Shown: positions 1 to 9,041, numbered from the stretch's first letter. The stretch is DNA of 64,000 nucleotides from DASZIT01 sp052143315 (GCA_052143315.1 JBKQTE010000066.1:62001-126000), one strand, 5' to 3'. Notes: generated by a model from the letters alone, not told the origin. Numbers and translations: made by a program.

Positions 1-997
1 CGATGGAGCGGACCCGCCGCTCGGCCTCGAACAGCGCCACCCTTCCCACTCCCGGGGGGAGCCGGCGGGCCTGGAGCCGGAGCAGCGCCGAGATGGTCTG
101 GAGGTTGTTCTTCACCCGGTGGTGGACCTCGCGGATGGCGGCGTCCTTGGACAGCAGCAGCCGGTCGAGGCGCCGCACGTCGGTGACGTCCCGCAGCAGG
201 ACCAGGCAGCCGGTGACGTCGCCCTGGGCCAGCAGGGGGACGCAGTGCAACAGGACGATCACGTCCGGACGCCGCTCCACCTCCTCGACCACCGGCAGGG
301 CCGAGGCCAGGGCCCACTCGATGGCCGACTCCTCCACCCCCAGGTCGTAGAGTCGGCGTCCCTCGAGCTGCGAGTACATGCCCATGCGGTGCAGGGCGTT
401 GGTGGCGTTCGGCGAGGCGTACCGGACCCGGCCCTCCTCGTCCACCAGCACGATGCCGTCCCCGACCCGGGGAGCCTCCTCGGTGGCGACCTCCTCGCCG
501 GGGAACGGGAAGGTCGACTCGGCCAGCATCACCGCGAACCGGTCGAACACGTCCCGGTAGGTCCGCTCCAGGTGGCCGGGCCGCCGGCCGGCCCCGGCGG
601 CCAGGCGGGCCATCACCGCCACCACGGTGCCGTCGCACCGCACCGGGATGCACTGGAGCCGGACCGGCTCGTCACCGGGCGCGATGCGCATCTCCCCGCG
701 GGCCACCTCGCCCGTCTCGAAGCACGCGGTCACCAGCGGCCAGTCGTTGACGCCGACCGTCTGGCCGACCAGGTCGTGCTCCACCACCGTGGCGCTGTTG
801 GAGGGTCGCATCTGCCCCAGAATGACCAGGCCCGACTCGGCGCCGGCCTCGTCGGCCGAGATCGGCGCCAGGAGGACCAGGTCCGAGAAGGACAGGTCGG
901 CCAGCACCCCCCAGGTGCCGAGGAGGCGCAGCACATGGGCCAGCTGGTGGTCGTCCAGGCCGGTGCGCTCCAGCGCCAGCTCGGCGGGGGTGGCCAC
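1..997 (-). CDS. PdtaS-like sensor histidine kinase (3' end outside window)
   Basis: Cytoplasmic two-component sensor kinase of the actinobacterial PdtaS type. It would autophosphorylate on His and pass the phosphate to an ANTAR-type RNA-binding response regulator (family knowledge; the partner is not in this window). Read from a GTG at 997, the protein starts VATPAELALERTGLDDHQL, a histidine-kinase N-terminal GAF-like domain (about 1-155), then a PAS domain (about 170-275, GIVLVDEEGRVRYAS). It ends in a HisKA_2 box, REVHHRVKNNLQTISALLRL, with candidate phospho-His 292. No signal peptide or membrane segment is visible. The ATP-binding HATPase domain lies beyond position 1. The start is 2 bp after the stop of the upstream PHP gene, so the two are probably cotranscribed. 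Confidence 0.88.
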   Translation of the reverse strand, partial: MATPAELALERTGLDDHQLAHVLRLLGTWGVLADLSFSDLVLLAPISADEAGAESGLVILGQMRPSNSATVVEHDLVGQTVGVNDWPLVTACFETGEVARGEMRIAPGDEPVRLQCIPVRCDGTVVAVMARLAAGAGRRPGHLERTYRDVFDRFAVMLAESTFPFPGEEVATEEAPRVGDGIVLVDEEGRVRYASPNATNALHRMGMYSQLEGRRLYDLGVEESAIEWALASALPVVEEVERRPDVIVLLHCVPLLAQGDVTGCLVLLRDVTDVRRLDRLLLSKDAAIREVHHRVKNNLQTISALLRLQARRLPPGVGRVALFEAERRVRSI

Positions 998-999
998 CG

Positions 1000-1905
1000 T
1001 CAGCCCGCCCGGTCGGCGGCGGCCTCGGGTGTCGGGCTCGCCACTGGCACCTCGTGGGGTCGGCGGTTCCGGAAGCCCCGGAGCGTCCGCACGCCGGCCG
1101 CCGCCAGCAGGCCCCGCATGTCGTCGACCCGGTCGGCCACGTCCGGCAGGGTGTGGGCGTCCGACGCCGTGGTCAGGGGCACTCCCCGGGCCACGTACCG
1201 CCGGAGCAGCGGCGGGGCCGGGTACTCCTCCCCCACCGGCTTGCGCCATCCGGCGGAGGAGACCTCGGCGGCCATGCCCGAGGCCACCGCCGCCTCCACC
1301 ATCCGGTCGTAGTACTCGTCGGGCACCGCCGGCACCTGTCCGGCCACCTTCACCAGGTCGGGGTGGGCGAACACGTCGCACACCCCCGAGGCGCCCAGCT
1401 CCTCCATGGCCAGCGTGTACTCGTCCCACACCGCGTCGATGTCCCGGACGTCCCACTCGGCCATGACCAGGGGGTCGCCCAGGACGTCGAACCGCCAGGT
1501 GTCCAGCCAGTGGACGGAGCCGAGCAGGACGTCGAAGGGATAGCCGTGCAGCAGGTCGGCCACGTCGTCCATCCGGTCCCGGTAGTAGTCGACCTCCAGG
1601 CCGAGCACCACGGGAAGGCCGGCGGCCTTGACCGCTTGGACCACCTCCACGTAGCTGTCGAGGTCCACCCGGGCGTGGTAGTCCCAGTAGGCGGCCATGC
1701 CGGGACGCAGCGCCTCGCCGGGCAGGTCGTCCCAGAACCCCCCGAGCCGGTCCCTGGCCTGGGTGAAGCGGAACAGGTGCTCGGTCAGGGCGATCTCGGT
1801 GACGCCGTGGGCCGTGGCGTGATCGCAGTAGGCGGCCACCTGGTCGACGGTGGCCTCGGCGTCGCTCTGGGAGTGGGGCCAGAGGTGAAGGTGGTAGTCG
1901 AGCAC
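1000..1905 (-). CDS. PHP-domain phosphoesterase (histidinol-phosphatase-like)
   Basis: Metal-dependent phosphoesterase of the PHP superfamily, 301 aa. The first metal motif is at the extreme N-terminus (MLDYHLHLWPHSQSD). Further likely metal ligands are in ALTEHLFRF (about 38-46), LGLEVDYY (about 125), LGSVHWLD (about 150) and ASDAHTLPDV (about 255). This arrangement resembles HisJ-type histidinol phosphatase, but no other histidine genes are nearby, so the substrate is unassigned. It sits between the O-methyltransferase (3-bp gap upstream) and the sensor kinase (2-bp gap downstream), suggesting one operon. Confidence 0.82.
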   Translation of the reverse strand: MLDYHLHLWPHSQSDAEATVDQVAAYCDHATAHGVTEIALTEHLFRFTQARDRLGGFWDDLPGEALRPGMAAYWDYHARVDLDSYVEVVQAVKAAGLPVVLGLEVDYYRDRMDDVADLLHGYPFDVLLGSVHWLDTWRFDVLGDPLVMAEWDVRDIDAVWDEYTLAMEELGASGVCDVFAHPDLVKVAGQVPAVPDEYYDRMVEAAVASGMAAEVSSAGWRKPVGEEYPAPPLLRRYVARGVPLTTASDAHTLPDVADRVDDMRGLLAAAGVRTLRGFRNRRPHEVPVASPTPEAAADRAG

Positions 1906-1908
1906 GGC

Positions 1909-2556
1909 TCAGCCCGCCCGCCGGACCAGCGTCACGCCGTCGCGCACGGTGGTCAGCACGGCCACCACCCGCGGATCCGACGCCACCAGGTCGTTGAAGG
2001 CCCGGATCGCCTCGGTGTCGGCCGACGTGTCCGACGGGTCGAGGATCCTCCCGCTCCACAGGGTGTTGTCGACCACGATCAGCCCCCGCGGGGCCAGCTT
2101 GGCCAGGACCGCCTCGTAGTAGGCGACGTAGCCGCCCTTGTCGGCGTCGATGAAGACGAGGTCGAACGGACCGGGCAGCGTGGCGATGGTGTCGAGGGCC
2201 GGCCCGACCATCACCTCGATGACCTCGGCGTACGGGCTGGCGGCGATGTGGCGCTGGGCGAACTCGGCGTGGAGCGGATCGATCTCGCAGCTGACGATCG
2301 AGCCACCCGGGGCCAGGCCGGCGGCCATCGACAGCGAGGAGTACCCGCCGAAGGTGCCGATCTCGAGGATCGACTTCGCCCCCGAGGCGAAGACCAGCAG
2401 CTCGAGGAAGCGTCCTTCCAGCCTCCCCACCATCATGCCCGGCGAGCGCAGTGAGGAGCGGACCTCCGCCGCCAGCACCTCGAGGCGCTCCGGTGGGGCG
2501 GTGGTGTGCGCCTCGGCGTACTCCTCGATGGCCTCTTCGATGATGTCGGTCATCAC
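1909..2556 (-). CDS. SAM-dependent O-methyltransferase (family 3, CCoAMT-like)
   Basis: Class I SAM methyltransferase, 215 aa, the normal length for the caffeoyl-CoA/catechol O-methyltransferase-like family. SAM-binding motif I is EIGTFGGYSSLSMA (about 61-74). Motif II is SCEIDPLHAEFAQ, the metal-binding region is FIDADKGGYVAYYEAV, and LIVVDNTLWSGRILDP follows. The methyl acceptor cannot be read from sequence; in actinobacteria such enzymes act on small phenolics or natural products. It is the first gene of the PHP/sensor-kinase run. Confidence 0.86.
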   Translation of the reverse strand: MMTDIIEEAIEEYAEAHTTAPPERLEVLAAEVRSSLRSPGMMVGRLEGRFLELLVFASGAKSILEIGTFGGYSSLSMAAGLAPGGSIVSCEIDPLHAEFAQRHIAASPYAEVIEVMVGPALDTIATLPGPFDLVFIDADKGGYVAYYEAVLAKLAPRGLIVVDNTLWSGRILDPSDTSADTEAIRAFNDLVASDPRVVAVLTTVRDGVTLVRRAG

Positions 2557-2616
2557 TGCATCGTAAGGCAGGGCGGCCCACCCGGTATCGGCCCGCCCAC
2601 CCGCCGGTCGCGGTCG

Positions 2617-3849
2617 TCAGTCCCAGATCTGCTCCCCCAGCCGCACCAGGCCGGCCAGGTCGTAGATGTCGGTGTCGAAGAACGGCACCGTCGCCAGGAC
2701 TTCGGGGGTGGTGCCGAGGTGCGACTCCTCCTCGGCCTCCCGGAGGGCGACCACCCGGAAGTTGAGGAAGCTGGCGGCCACCTCGGTCAGGACCCGTCGG
2801 ATCTGATCGGTGTCGCCCAACGGCCCGTCGATCGAGGCGAGCACGGGCGTGAGGGCGGCGGCCAGCTCGCCGGCCCGCTCCTTCATGGTCTCGGCTACGG
2901 TGGCCCCCTCCGGCCCCTGCAGGTAGGCGGGCAGCACCTTGTTGAGGATGATGGCGCCCAGGTGGAGCTTGCGGGCGGTGAGCTCCCTGGCGAAGAATTC
3001 GGCCTCGCGCAGGGGCACCGCCTCCAGGGTCGACACCACCATGAAGGTGGTCCGGCGATCGGACAGCAGCCGGCCGACCGACTCGGCGCGCTCGACGAAG
3101 CCGGCGTACATCGACTGGAAGAGGATGAAGAACTCGGAGATGTCGGCCAGGAACTGGGTGCCGAGGATGCGGTCGGCGATCTGGTAGAAGGGCTTGGTGG
3201 CCACGTTGACCAGGCGCGACCGGTAGGGCACGATCAGCCAGCGCAGCAGCCGCGACGAAAAGAAGTCGGCCATCCGCTGGGGGGCGTCGAGGAAGTCGAG
3301 GGCGTTCCGGGTGGGCGGCGTGTCCACCACGATGAGGTCGTAGTCGCCCTCGGAGTGGATCTCGTAGAGGCGCTCCATGGCGATGTATTCGTGGCTCTGG
3401 ACGAACCGCCCGGAGATGTTCTGGTACAACGGGTTGGCCAGAATCTCGTCCCGGGCCTGCTGGTCGGGGGCGTGCCGGCGGATGAGCGCGTCCCACGACT
3501 CCTTGGTGTCGAGCATGGCCGCCCACAGCTGGCCCCGGGGCTTCACGCCCGCCGCCCGGAACGCCTCGTCGGGCACCCGTCGCTCGGCATTGCCGAACCC
3601 TTCCAGCCCGAGCGCGTTGGCCAGCCGCTTGGCCGGGTCCACCGTCACGACGAGGACCTTGCCACCGTGGCGCAGCGTGGACATCACCCCGAGGGCGGCG
3701 GCGGTGGTCGTCTTGCCTACCCCACCCGGCCCGCAGGCGATCACGATCTCCTTGGCGGACAGCAGCCCGTCGAGCGACCCCGTCCCGGGCTCCGGCGGGC
3801 CGGCCCGCGGGGCGGCCCCGCCCTTGATCGACCGTCCCGGCACCGCCAT
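2617..3849 (-). CDS. ArsA/Get3-like ATPase, second subunit of a pair
   Basis: Deviant-Walker P-loop ATPase of the ArsA/Get3 class, 410 aa. The P-loop is CGPGGVGKTTTAAALG (about 39-54), followed by VVTVDPAKRLANALG. A switch-like VVDTPPTRNALDFLDAP lies at about 180. A ~30-residue Gly/Pro-rich leader precedes the ATPase domain. It overlaps the preceding ArsA-like gene by one base (TGATG), so the two are translationally coupled. Mycobacteria carry an equivalent adjacent pair, described as bacterial Get3-like proteins next to a whiB gene; no whiB is seen here. No arsenic genes are nearby, so arsenite export is unlikely. Confidence 0.86.
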   Translation of the reverse strand: MAVPGRSIKGGAAPRAGPPEPGTGSLDGLLSAKEIVIACGPGGVGKTTTAAALGVMSTLRHGGKVLVVTVDPAKRLANALGLEGFGNAERRVPDEAFRAAGVKPRGQLWAAMLDTKESWDALIRRHAPDQQARDEILANPLYQNISGRFVQSHEYIAMERLYEIHSEGDYDLIVVDTPPTRNALDFLDAPQRMADFFSSRLLRWLIVPYRSRLVNVATKPFYQIADRILGTQFLADISEFFILFQSMYAGFVERAESVGRLLSDRRTTFMVVSTLEAVPLREAEFFARELTARKLHLGAIILNKVLPAYLQGPEGATVAETMKERAGELAAALTPVLASIDGPLGDTDQIRRVLTEVAASFLNFRVVALREAEEESHLGTTPEVLATVPFFDTDIYDLAGLVRLGEQIWD

Positions 3850-4796
3850 CAGTACCCCAGCTCCTCGCCGAGCGACGCCGCCACCTGCCGGGTGGTGCGC
3901 AGGCCGTGCGACCGGGTGAACAGATACGGCAGGTACAGCATGGGCACCGCCGGGTCGATACCCGCCCGCAGCCGCTCGAGGTGGGTCGAGCGGGTCCGTC
4001 GCATGGTGACGGCCAGACGGGCGGCGTCGAGCACCGGAGAGGGGTCCCCGCCCACCAGCTCGGCCAGCTCCTCGGAGGGACCGGCGGTGGTGAGGGCGTC
4101 GAACACCGCCTCCTCCTGCCGGCCGAAGAGCTCGGGCAGCACCCGGTTGACCACCACCGCCGACAGGCGGACGGTGGTCTCCGTCTTGATCCGCTCCGCC
4201 AGCTCGATCGTCTCGTTGACCGGCATCTCCTCGGGGGTGCAGACGGCGATCAGGCCGGTGGTGGCGGGGTCGGACAGGATGTCGAGCATCCAGTCGGTCT
4301 GCGTCCGGATCAGGCCCACCTTCACCAGGTCGTTGATGGCCTGCGGAGCGGAGAGCTGGCCGACGATGTGGCCCGAGGCAGGGGCGTCCACCACCACCAT
4401 GTCGTATCGGCGCTCGCGTACCTCGTAGCAGAGCTTGCCGACGGTGAGGATCTCGCGGACGCCGGGGGCGGCGGTGGCCACGAAGTCGAACGCCTTGGCC
4501 AGGGGTCCGATCCGACCGACCACCGGGATCCTCAGCTGGAGCTTGAGGTACTCGCGCAGCGACGCCTCGGTGTCCATGGTCATGGCGAAGAGGCCGGGGA
4601 GGATCTCCTTCTCGGCGAAGCCGGTGGCCGGCGCCTCGAAGAAGCCGGACACGTCGCCCTTGGCGTCGACCTCGCAGAGCAGGACCCGCCTCCCCTGATG
4701 GGAGGCGAACAGGGCCAGGGCGGAGGCGACCGTGGTCTTCCCCACGCCCCCCTTGCCCGTCACGAAGACCAGCCTCAGGTCGAGGAGCGCGCTCAT
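3849..4796 (-). CDS. ArsA/Get3-like ATPase, first subunit of a pair
   Basis: Second ArsA/Get3-class ATPase, 315 aa. The P-loop is VTGKGGVGKTTVASALALF (about 12-30), with LLCEVDAKGDVSGFF after it and VVVDAPASGHIVGQL (about 135-149) as the nucleotide-sensing switch. The two neighbouring ATPases differ clearly in sequence, which fits a heteromer rather than a recent duplication. The gene precedes and overlaps the second subunit. A role in membrane-protein targeting or cell-envelope stress is inference from the mycobacterial pair. Confidence 0.86.
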   Translation of the reverse strand: MSALLDLRLVFVTGKGGVGKTTVASALALFASHQGRRVLLCEVDAKGDVSGFFEAPATGFAEKEILPGLFAMTMDTEASLREYLKLQLRIPVVGRIGPLAKAFDFVATAAPGVREILTVGKLCYEVRERRYDMVVVDAPASGHIVGQLSAPQAINDLVKVGLIRTQTDWMLDILSDPATTGLIAVCTPEEMPVNETIELAERIKTETTVRLSAVVVNRVLPELFGRQEEAVFDALTTAGPSEELAELVGGDPSPVLDAARLAVTMRRTRSTHLERLRAGIDPAVPMLYLPYLFTRSHGLRTTRQVAASLGEELGY

Positions 4797-4860
4797 CGGG
4801 TCGTCGGTGACCGGAGGTCGGTCGCCACGGGCACGGGACGGTGGAGGTGGGGGCCCGGGG

Positions 4861-5097
4861 TCAGGACAGCCCGAAGCCGACCCGCCGCTCGGAGCTCGGG
4901 GCGTCCACCTCGACGTAGGCCACCTTGCCGGCGGGCACCCCCACCTGGCGGCCCTTCCGGTCGGTCATCCAGAGGATGGCGCCCTCCTTGGCCAGCGACG
5001 CCTCGATGTCGGCCAGGACCTTGTCGCGGTCTGCGTCGTCGGGCAGCTCGACGTTGAGCTCCTTGACCGACTGCACGATCCCGATTCGCACGTCCAC
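4861..5097 (-). CDS. DUF3107 small protein
   Basis: Small conserved actinobacterial protein, 78 aa, of the DUF3107 family; its function is not known. The body reads DVRIGIVQSVKELNVELP, then ILWMTDRKGRQVGVPAGKVAYVEVD, ending RRVGFGLS. I chose the GTG at 5097 because AGGAG lies 8 bp upstream and family members begin at this point; the frame is open further upstream but looks non-coding. It lies 64 bp upstream of the ArsA pair on the same strand, a neighbourhood common in actinobacteria. Confidence 0.8.
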   Translation of the reverse strand: MDVRIGIVQSVKELNVELPDDADRDKVLADIEASLAKEGAILWMTDRKGRQVGVPAGKVAYVEVDAPSSERRVGFGLS

Positions 5098-5209
5098 CGG
5101 GCACGCTCCTCTCAGCGGGGATGCCGACGGTCCCGCCGGCTCCCACTGACGATACAAGCTCGACAGGGGCCGCCGCCCCGGCGGCACACCCATGGGGCAC
5201 ACTGGCCCC

Positions 5210-6352
5210 ATGGAAGGTCCGAGCGAGCGCAGCCGGCGGTGGGCGTCCACCATGGCCGGTCATGCCGGCGCCACCGCCACCGTGCTGGCCCACGCCGACA
5301 GCCGGGCGACCGTCGACCCCGGTGGCGGCCTCGACCGGGCCGCCCGTGAGGCAATCGAGGAAGCCCAGCTGGCCGGGGGCGCCACCCGGGCGACCGGAGC
5401 CGGTCATCGCCACCGGGCCGAGGAGCCCGATCCGTGGCGAACGTGCTTCGAGCGCGACCGGGACCGCATCCTCCACGCCCCCTCGTTCCGGCGCCTGGCC
5501 GGCAAGACCCAGGTCTTCGTGTTCCCCGACGACCACCAGCGCACCCGGCTGACCCACGCGCTGGAGGTGGCCCAGGTGGCCGGCAGCATCGCCCGGGCCT
5601 GCCGCCTGAACGTGGCGCTGACCGAGGCGATCGCCCTCGGTCACGACTGCGGTCACGGCCCCGGCGGTCACGCCAGCGAGGACGCCCTGTCCCCCTACGT
5701 CGAGGACGGGTTCGACCACGCCCCCTGGGGAGCGGACGTCTCGCTGGCCGGGCTCAACCTGTGCCACGAGACCCTCGACGGCATCCGCAACCACTCGTGG
5801 TCCCGGCCCGCCCCGTCCACCCCGGAGGGCGAGGTGGTCAGCTGGGCCGACCGGATCGCCTACGTGTGCCACGACTTCGAGGACGCGGTGATGAGCGGAG
5901 TGGTCACCGCCGAGGTGCTGCCCGCCGTGGTCCGCGACCGGTGCGGCGTGCGCCGCAGCCAGCAGCTGGGCACCTTCATCGACGCCATGGTGGCCACGGT
6001 GCTACGCACCGGGCGGGTCGCCATGGACCTCGACCATGCCGAGGCGCTGGCGGCCTTCCGGGCGTGCAACTACGAGCACATCTACCTCCGCCCCAGCTCG
6101 GTCGTCCAGGGACGGGCCGTCATCGAGGTCCTGCGGGCCCTGGTGGAGCACTACGGCGACCGGCCCGAGCTCATGGACGACGGCGATCCGGACCGGGTCG
6201 GGCTCACCGGGGGCGGGCCGGAGGCCCTCCGGGCGGCCGTCAGCTACGTGGCCGGGATGACCGACCGGTTCGCCTTCGACCGGGCGGTCGACGTCCTCGG
6301 GTGGAGCCCCGACAAGCTGCCGGCCGGCATCGGCATGGGCCGACCGCTCTGA
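5210..6352 (+). CDS. deoxyguanosinetriphosphate triphosphohydrolase-like HD protein
   Basis: HD-domain dNTPase-like protein, 380 aa from the ATG at 5210. It shows RDRILHAPSFRRLAGKTQVF, TRLTHALEV (His 116), and the HD pair in ALGHDCGHGPGGH (His 145, Asp 146). The last HD-superfamily aspartate is probably in VSWADRIAYVCHD. Family members hydrolyse dGTP or other dNTPs to nucleoside plus triphosphate; the true substrate is open. The N-terminal ~70 residues are low-complexity and may be overextended. No strong ribosome site is visible. In many actinobacteria this gene sits near dnaG; here it does not. Confidence 0.87.
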   Translation: MEGPSERSRRWASTMAGHAGATATVLAHADSRATVDPGGGLDRAAREAIEEAQLAGGATRATGAGHRHRAEEPDPWRTCFERDRDRILHAPSFRRLAGKTQVFVFPDDHQRTRLTHALEVAQVAGSIARACRLNVALTEAIALGHDCGHGPGGHASEDALSPYVEDGFDHAPWGADVSLAGLNLCHETLDGIRNHSWSRPAPSTPEGEVVSWADRIAYVCHDFEDAVMSGVVTAEVLPAVVRDRCGVRRSQQLGTFIDAMVATVLRTGRVAMDLDHAEALAAFRACNYEHIYLRPSSVVQGRAVIEVLRALVEHYGDRPELMDDGDPDRVGLTGGGPEALRAAVSYVAGMTDRFAFDRAVDVLGWSPDKLPAGIGMGRPL

Positions 6353-6438
6353 TCCGCGTGCCGGGGGTCCCCCTACACTCCCAACCGACGGGGTCCGGCG
6401 ACACCGGCGCCGACCCCCGGTCGTCCGGGAGGTCCACC

Positions 6439-7794
6439 ATGGTGACCGGAGCATCCGCACAACCGCAGCCGACGAGCACCAACGGCCGGCGACCGACCGG
6501 GTCCGGGGATGGCGGCCCGCCCGCCCCCGGCACCGTGGCCGATGCACTCGAACCCCTGGTGACCGCCCTGGTGGGATCCGGAGTACCGGTCCGGTTCGCG
6601 TTCTGGGACGGAAGCGGCCTCGGGTCCCGGGAGCCGGTGGGTACCCTCGAGATCCGCTCCCCCGACGCCCTCCGTCGCATGCTCTGGGCACCGGGTGAGC
6701 TCGGGCTGGCCCGGGCGTTCGTGGCCGGGGACATCGCCGTAGGCGGCGACCTGTACGCCCTCCTCAGGGAGCTCCACCGTGCCGCTCCCCGGGACCTCCG
6801 GAAGATGGGGCTGCGGTCCCTCCCGGCCATGGCGGTGGCCGCTCGGCGCCTCGGGCTGGTCGGCGCCCCGCTCCCCCCGCCCCCCGAGGAGTGCCGGCCC
6901 ACCGGCCGGCTCCACTCGCTCGGACGTGACGCCGAGGTCGTCAGCCACCACTACGACGTGGGCAACGACTTCTACCGGCTGGTCCTCGGTCCCACCATGA
7001 CCTACTCGTGCGCCCGCTTCGTGACCCCCGCCACCACGCTGGAGGAGGCTCAGGACGCCAAGCACGAGCTGATCTGCCGCAAGCTCGGGCTCGACCGGCG
7101 GCCGGGACTGCGGTTGCTGGACGTCGGGTGCGGCTGGGGATCGATGGCCATCCACGCCGCCCGCCACCACCGGGCCGAGGTGGTCGGGGTCGCCCTCAGC
7201 ACCGAGCAGGTGGCGAGCGCCCGGCAGCGGGTGGAAGCGGCCGGCCTGTCCGACCGGGTCGAGATCCGCCTGCAGGACTACCGCCGGCTGGGGGGCGAGC
7301 AGTTCGACGCCATCTCGTCCATCGGCATGTTCGAGCACGTCGGCACCTCGTCCGCCGCCCGGTACTTCGACACGCTTCGGGCGCTCCTCGTCCCCACCGG
7401 CCGGCTGCTGAACCACGCCATCTCGTCGATCGGCGGCTCCAAGCTCGGGAGCCGCAGCTTCATCGGCCGGTACGTCTTCCCCGACGGCGAGCTCTTCGAC
7501 GTCGGGAGGGTGGTGCTGGCCATGCAGGCTGCCGGCTTCGAGGTCCGTGACGCCGAGTCGCTGCGCGAGCACTACTCGAGGACGCTGCACGCCTGGGTGG
7601 CCAACCTCCAGGCCCACTGGGACGAGGCGGTCGCCCTGGTGGGCGAGGCCCGCGCCAACATCTGGCTCCTCTACATGGCGGCCTCGGCCAACGGCTTCGA
7701 CGACGGCGGGCTCGCCGTCCACCAGGTGCTGGGCGTCGTCCCCAGCTCCGACGGCGCCAGCGGCATGCCTCCCACCCGGGCCGACTGGTCCTGA
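6439..7794 (+). CDS. cfa: cyclopropane-fatty-acyl-phospholipid synthase family methyltransferase
   Basis: SAM-dependent enzyme that adds a methylene bridge (or methyl group) to unsaturated acyl chains of membrane phospholipids, 451 aa. The N-terminal lipid-binding part (about 40-160) is followed by SHHYDVGNDFYRLVLGPTMTYSCARF, the SAM motif LLDVGCGWGSMAIHAARHH, and SSIGMFEHVG with the conserved acidic/His patch. YSRTLHAWVANLQAHWDEA is typical of the C-terminus. The ATG at 6439 has GGGAGG six bases upstream. TACACT at 6373-6378 could be a -10 box. It converges on mrp with a hairpin between. Confidence 0.92.
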   Translation: MVTGASAQPQPTSTNGRRPTGSGDGGPPAPGTVADALEPLVTALVGSGVPVRFAFWDGSGLGSREPVGTLEIRSPDALRRMLWAPGELGLARAFVAGDIAVGGDLYALLRELHRAAPRDLRKMGLRSLPAMAVAARRLGLVGAPLPPPPEECRPTGRLHSLGRDAEVVSHHYDVGNDFYRLVLGPTMTYSCARFVTPATTLEEAQDAKHELICRKLGLDRRPGLRLLDVGCGWGSMAIHAARHHRAEVVGVALSTEQVASARQRVEAAGLSDRVEIRLQDYRRLGGEQFDAISSIGMFEHVGTSSAARYFDTLRALLVPTGRLLNHAISSIGGSKLGSRSFIGRYVFPDGELFDVGRVVLAMQAAGFEVRDAESLREHYSRTLHAWVANLQAHWDEAVALVGEARANIWLLYMAASANGFDDGGLAVHQVLGVVPSSDGASGMPPTRADWS

Positions 7795-7796
7795 CC

Positions 7797-7816
7797 GGCC
7801 GGGGGTGGCCCCGGCC
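7797..7816. terminator. bidirectional terminator-like hairpin between cfa and mrp
   Basis: GGCCGGGG (7797-7804) and CCCCGGCC (7809-7816) form an 8-bp perfect GC stem with loop GTGG, 2 bp after the cfa stop and 8 bp before the mrp stop. There is no T-tract, as is common in high-GC actinobacteria. The function is inferred from its position between convergent genes. Confidence 0.55.
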
Positions 7817-7823
7817 CCGGCCG

Positions 7824-9008
7824 TCAGCTGATGGTGAGCTCCTTACGGTAGACACGGGCCGGGCCCATGTCGGCGACGGCGGTGGCCAGCGCCTCAAACG
7901 TCTTGGCCGCCTCGCCGTCGGGCTCGGCCACCACCACTGGGATGCCCTCGTCGCCTCCCTGGCGGAGGGCGGGCACCAGGGGCACCTGGGCCAGCAGGGG
8001 CACACCCAGCTCACCAGCCAGTTCGGCCCCCCCGCCGGCGCCGAACAGCTCGTAGCGCGTGCCGTCGTCGCCGGTGAACCAGCTCATGTTCTCGATCACG
8101 CCACGGACGGCCAGCTTCAGCTTGCGGGCGGCGTAGGCGGAGCGCTGCGCCACCCGCTGGGCGGCCGGCTGCGGGGTGGTGACCACGAACACCTCGGTCT
8201 TCGTCAGGTACTGGCCGAGGGACAGCGTGACGTCGCCGGTGCCCGGAGGCATGTCGATGAGGAGGAAGTCGGGCTCGCCCCAGTAGGCATCCACCAGAAA
8301 CTGCTCCAGGGCCTTGTGCAGCATCGGGCCCCGCCAGATGACCGGGGTGTCGTCGGGGACGAAGAAGCCCATCGACAGGCAGCGCACCCCGTGGGCGGTG
8401 GGCGGCACCACCAGGTCGCCGATGATCAGCGGCTCCTCGCCGACACCGAGCATCTTCGGCACCGAGAACCCGTAGACGTCGGCGTCGAGGATGCCCACGT
8501 CGTGGCCCTGGCGGGCCAGGGCCACCGCCAGGTTGACCGTCACCGAGGACTTGCCCACCCCGCCCTTGCCGGACGACACACCGATGACCCTGGTCTTCGA
8601 CCTCGGCAGCATGAACCGGTTGGGTCGACCCTCTTCGTGACCGAGCTGGGCGCCGTGGGCGTGCCCGTGCCCGGCGTGGCCGGCGCCGGCGTCGTCGTCC
8701 GGGGCCCCTCCATCGACCGGCTCGCCCCGGAGCAGCATCCGGAGCCGGGCCCGGTCCTCCTCGCCCATCACCGTCGGCTCGACCTCCACCTCGTCGACCC
8801 CGTCGAGGACGCCCACCGCGGCCCGCACCCGGCCGAACAACTCGTCGACCTGGGGGTAGCGGGCGACCGGCAGGGCGATGTCGATGCCGACCCGCTTGCG
8901 CTTGACCCGGACCGGCCCCACCATCCGCAGTTCGTCCAGCGGCCGGCGGAGCTCGGGGTCGATCACGGCGGCAAGAGCGGCCCTGACCTGGGATTCGTCG
9001 ATGGACAT
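7824..9008 (-). CDS. mrp: Mrp/ApbC-type Fe-S cluster carrier ATPase
   Basis: P-loop ATPase of the Mrp/NBP35 family, 394 aa, proposed to carry or transfer Fe-S clusters. The N-terminal MIP18/DUF59-like domain (about 1-85, AALAAVIDPELRRPLDEL) is joined through a His/Gly-rich linker (HAGHGHAHGAQLGHE) to the ATPase domain with P-loop SSGKGGVGKSSVTVNLAVALA (about 150-170). DMPPGTGDVTLSLGQ is the switch. The CxxC that binds the bridging cluster in E. coli-type Mrp is absent: after ENMSW comes FTGDDGTRYELFGAGGG. That loss is usual in actinobacterial homologues. The ATG at 9008 has GAGGAG 8 bp upstream. It is divergent from a SufR-like regulator. Confidence 0.9.
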   Translation of the reverse strand: MSIDESQVRAALAAVIDPELRRPLDELRMVGPVRVKRKRVGIDIALPVARYPQVDELFGRVRAAVGVLDGVDEVEVEPTVMGEEDRARLRMLLRGEPVDGGAPDDDAGAGHAGHGHAHGAQLGHEEGRPNRFMLPRSKTRVIGVSSGKGGVGKSSVTVNLAVALARQGHDVGILDADVYGFSVPKMLGVGEEPLIIGDLVVPPTAHGVRCLSMGFFVPDDTPVIWRGPMLHKALEQFLVDAYWGEPDFLLIDMPPGTGDVTLSLGQYLTKTEVFVVTTPQPAAQRVAQRSAYAARKLKLAVRGVIENMSWFTGDDGTRYELFGAGGGAELAGELGVPLLAQVPLVPALRQGGDEGIPVVVAEPDGEAAKTFEALATAVADMGPARVYRKELTIS

Positions 9009-9041
9009 ACGGGGACTCCTCGAGGAAATTCGGCTTCCCCG

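Noticed and set aside
119..2454. Long plus-strand open frames across 119-2454
   Set aside because: They are antisense to the sensor kinase, PHP and methyltransferase genes. Their composition (runs of H, G, V, R, P) is typical of shadow frames in 70% GC DNA, and no domain is visible.
2617..4796. Arsenite efflux ATPase (arsA) of an ars operon
   Set aside because: There is no arsB, arsC, arsD or arsR nearby, and the tandem differing pair matches the non-arsenic actinobacterial Get3-like pair.
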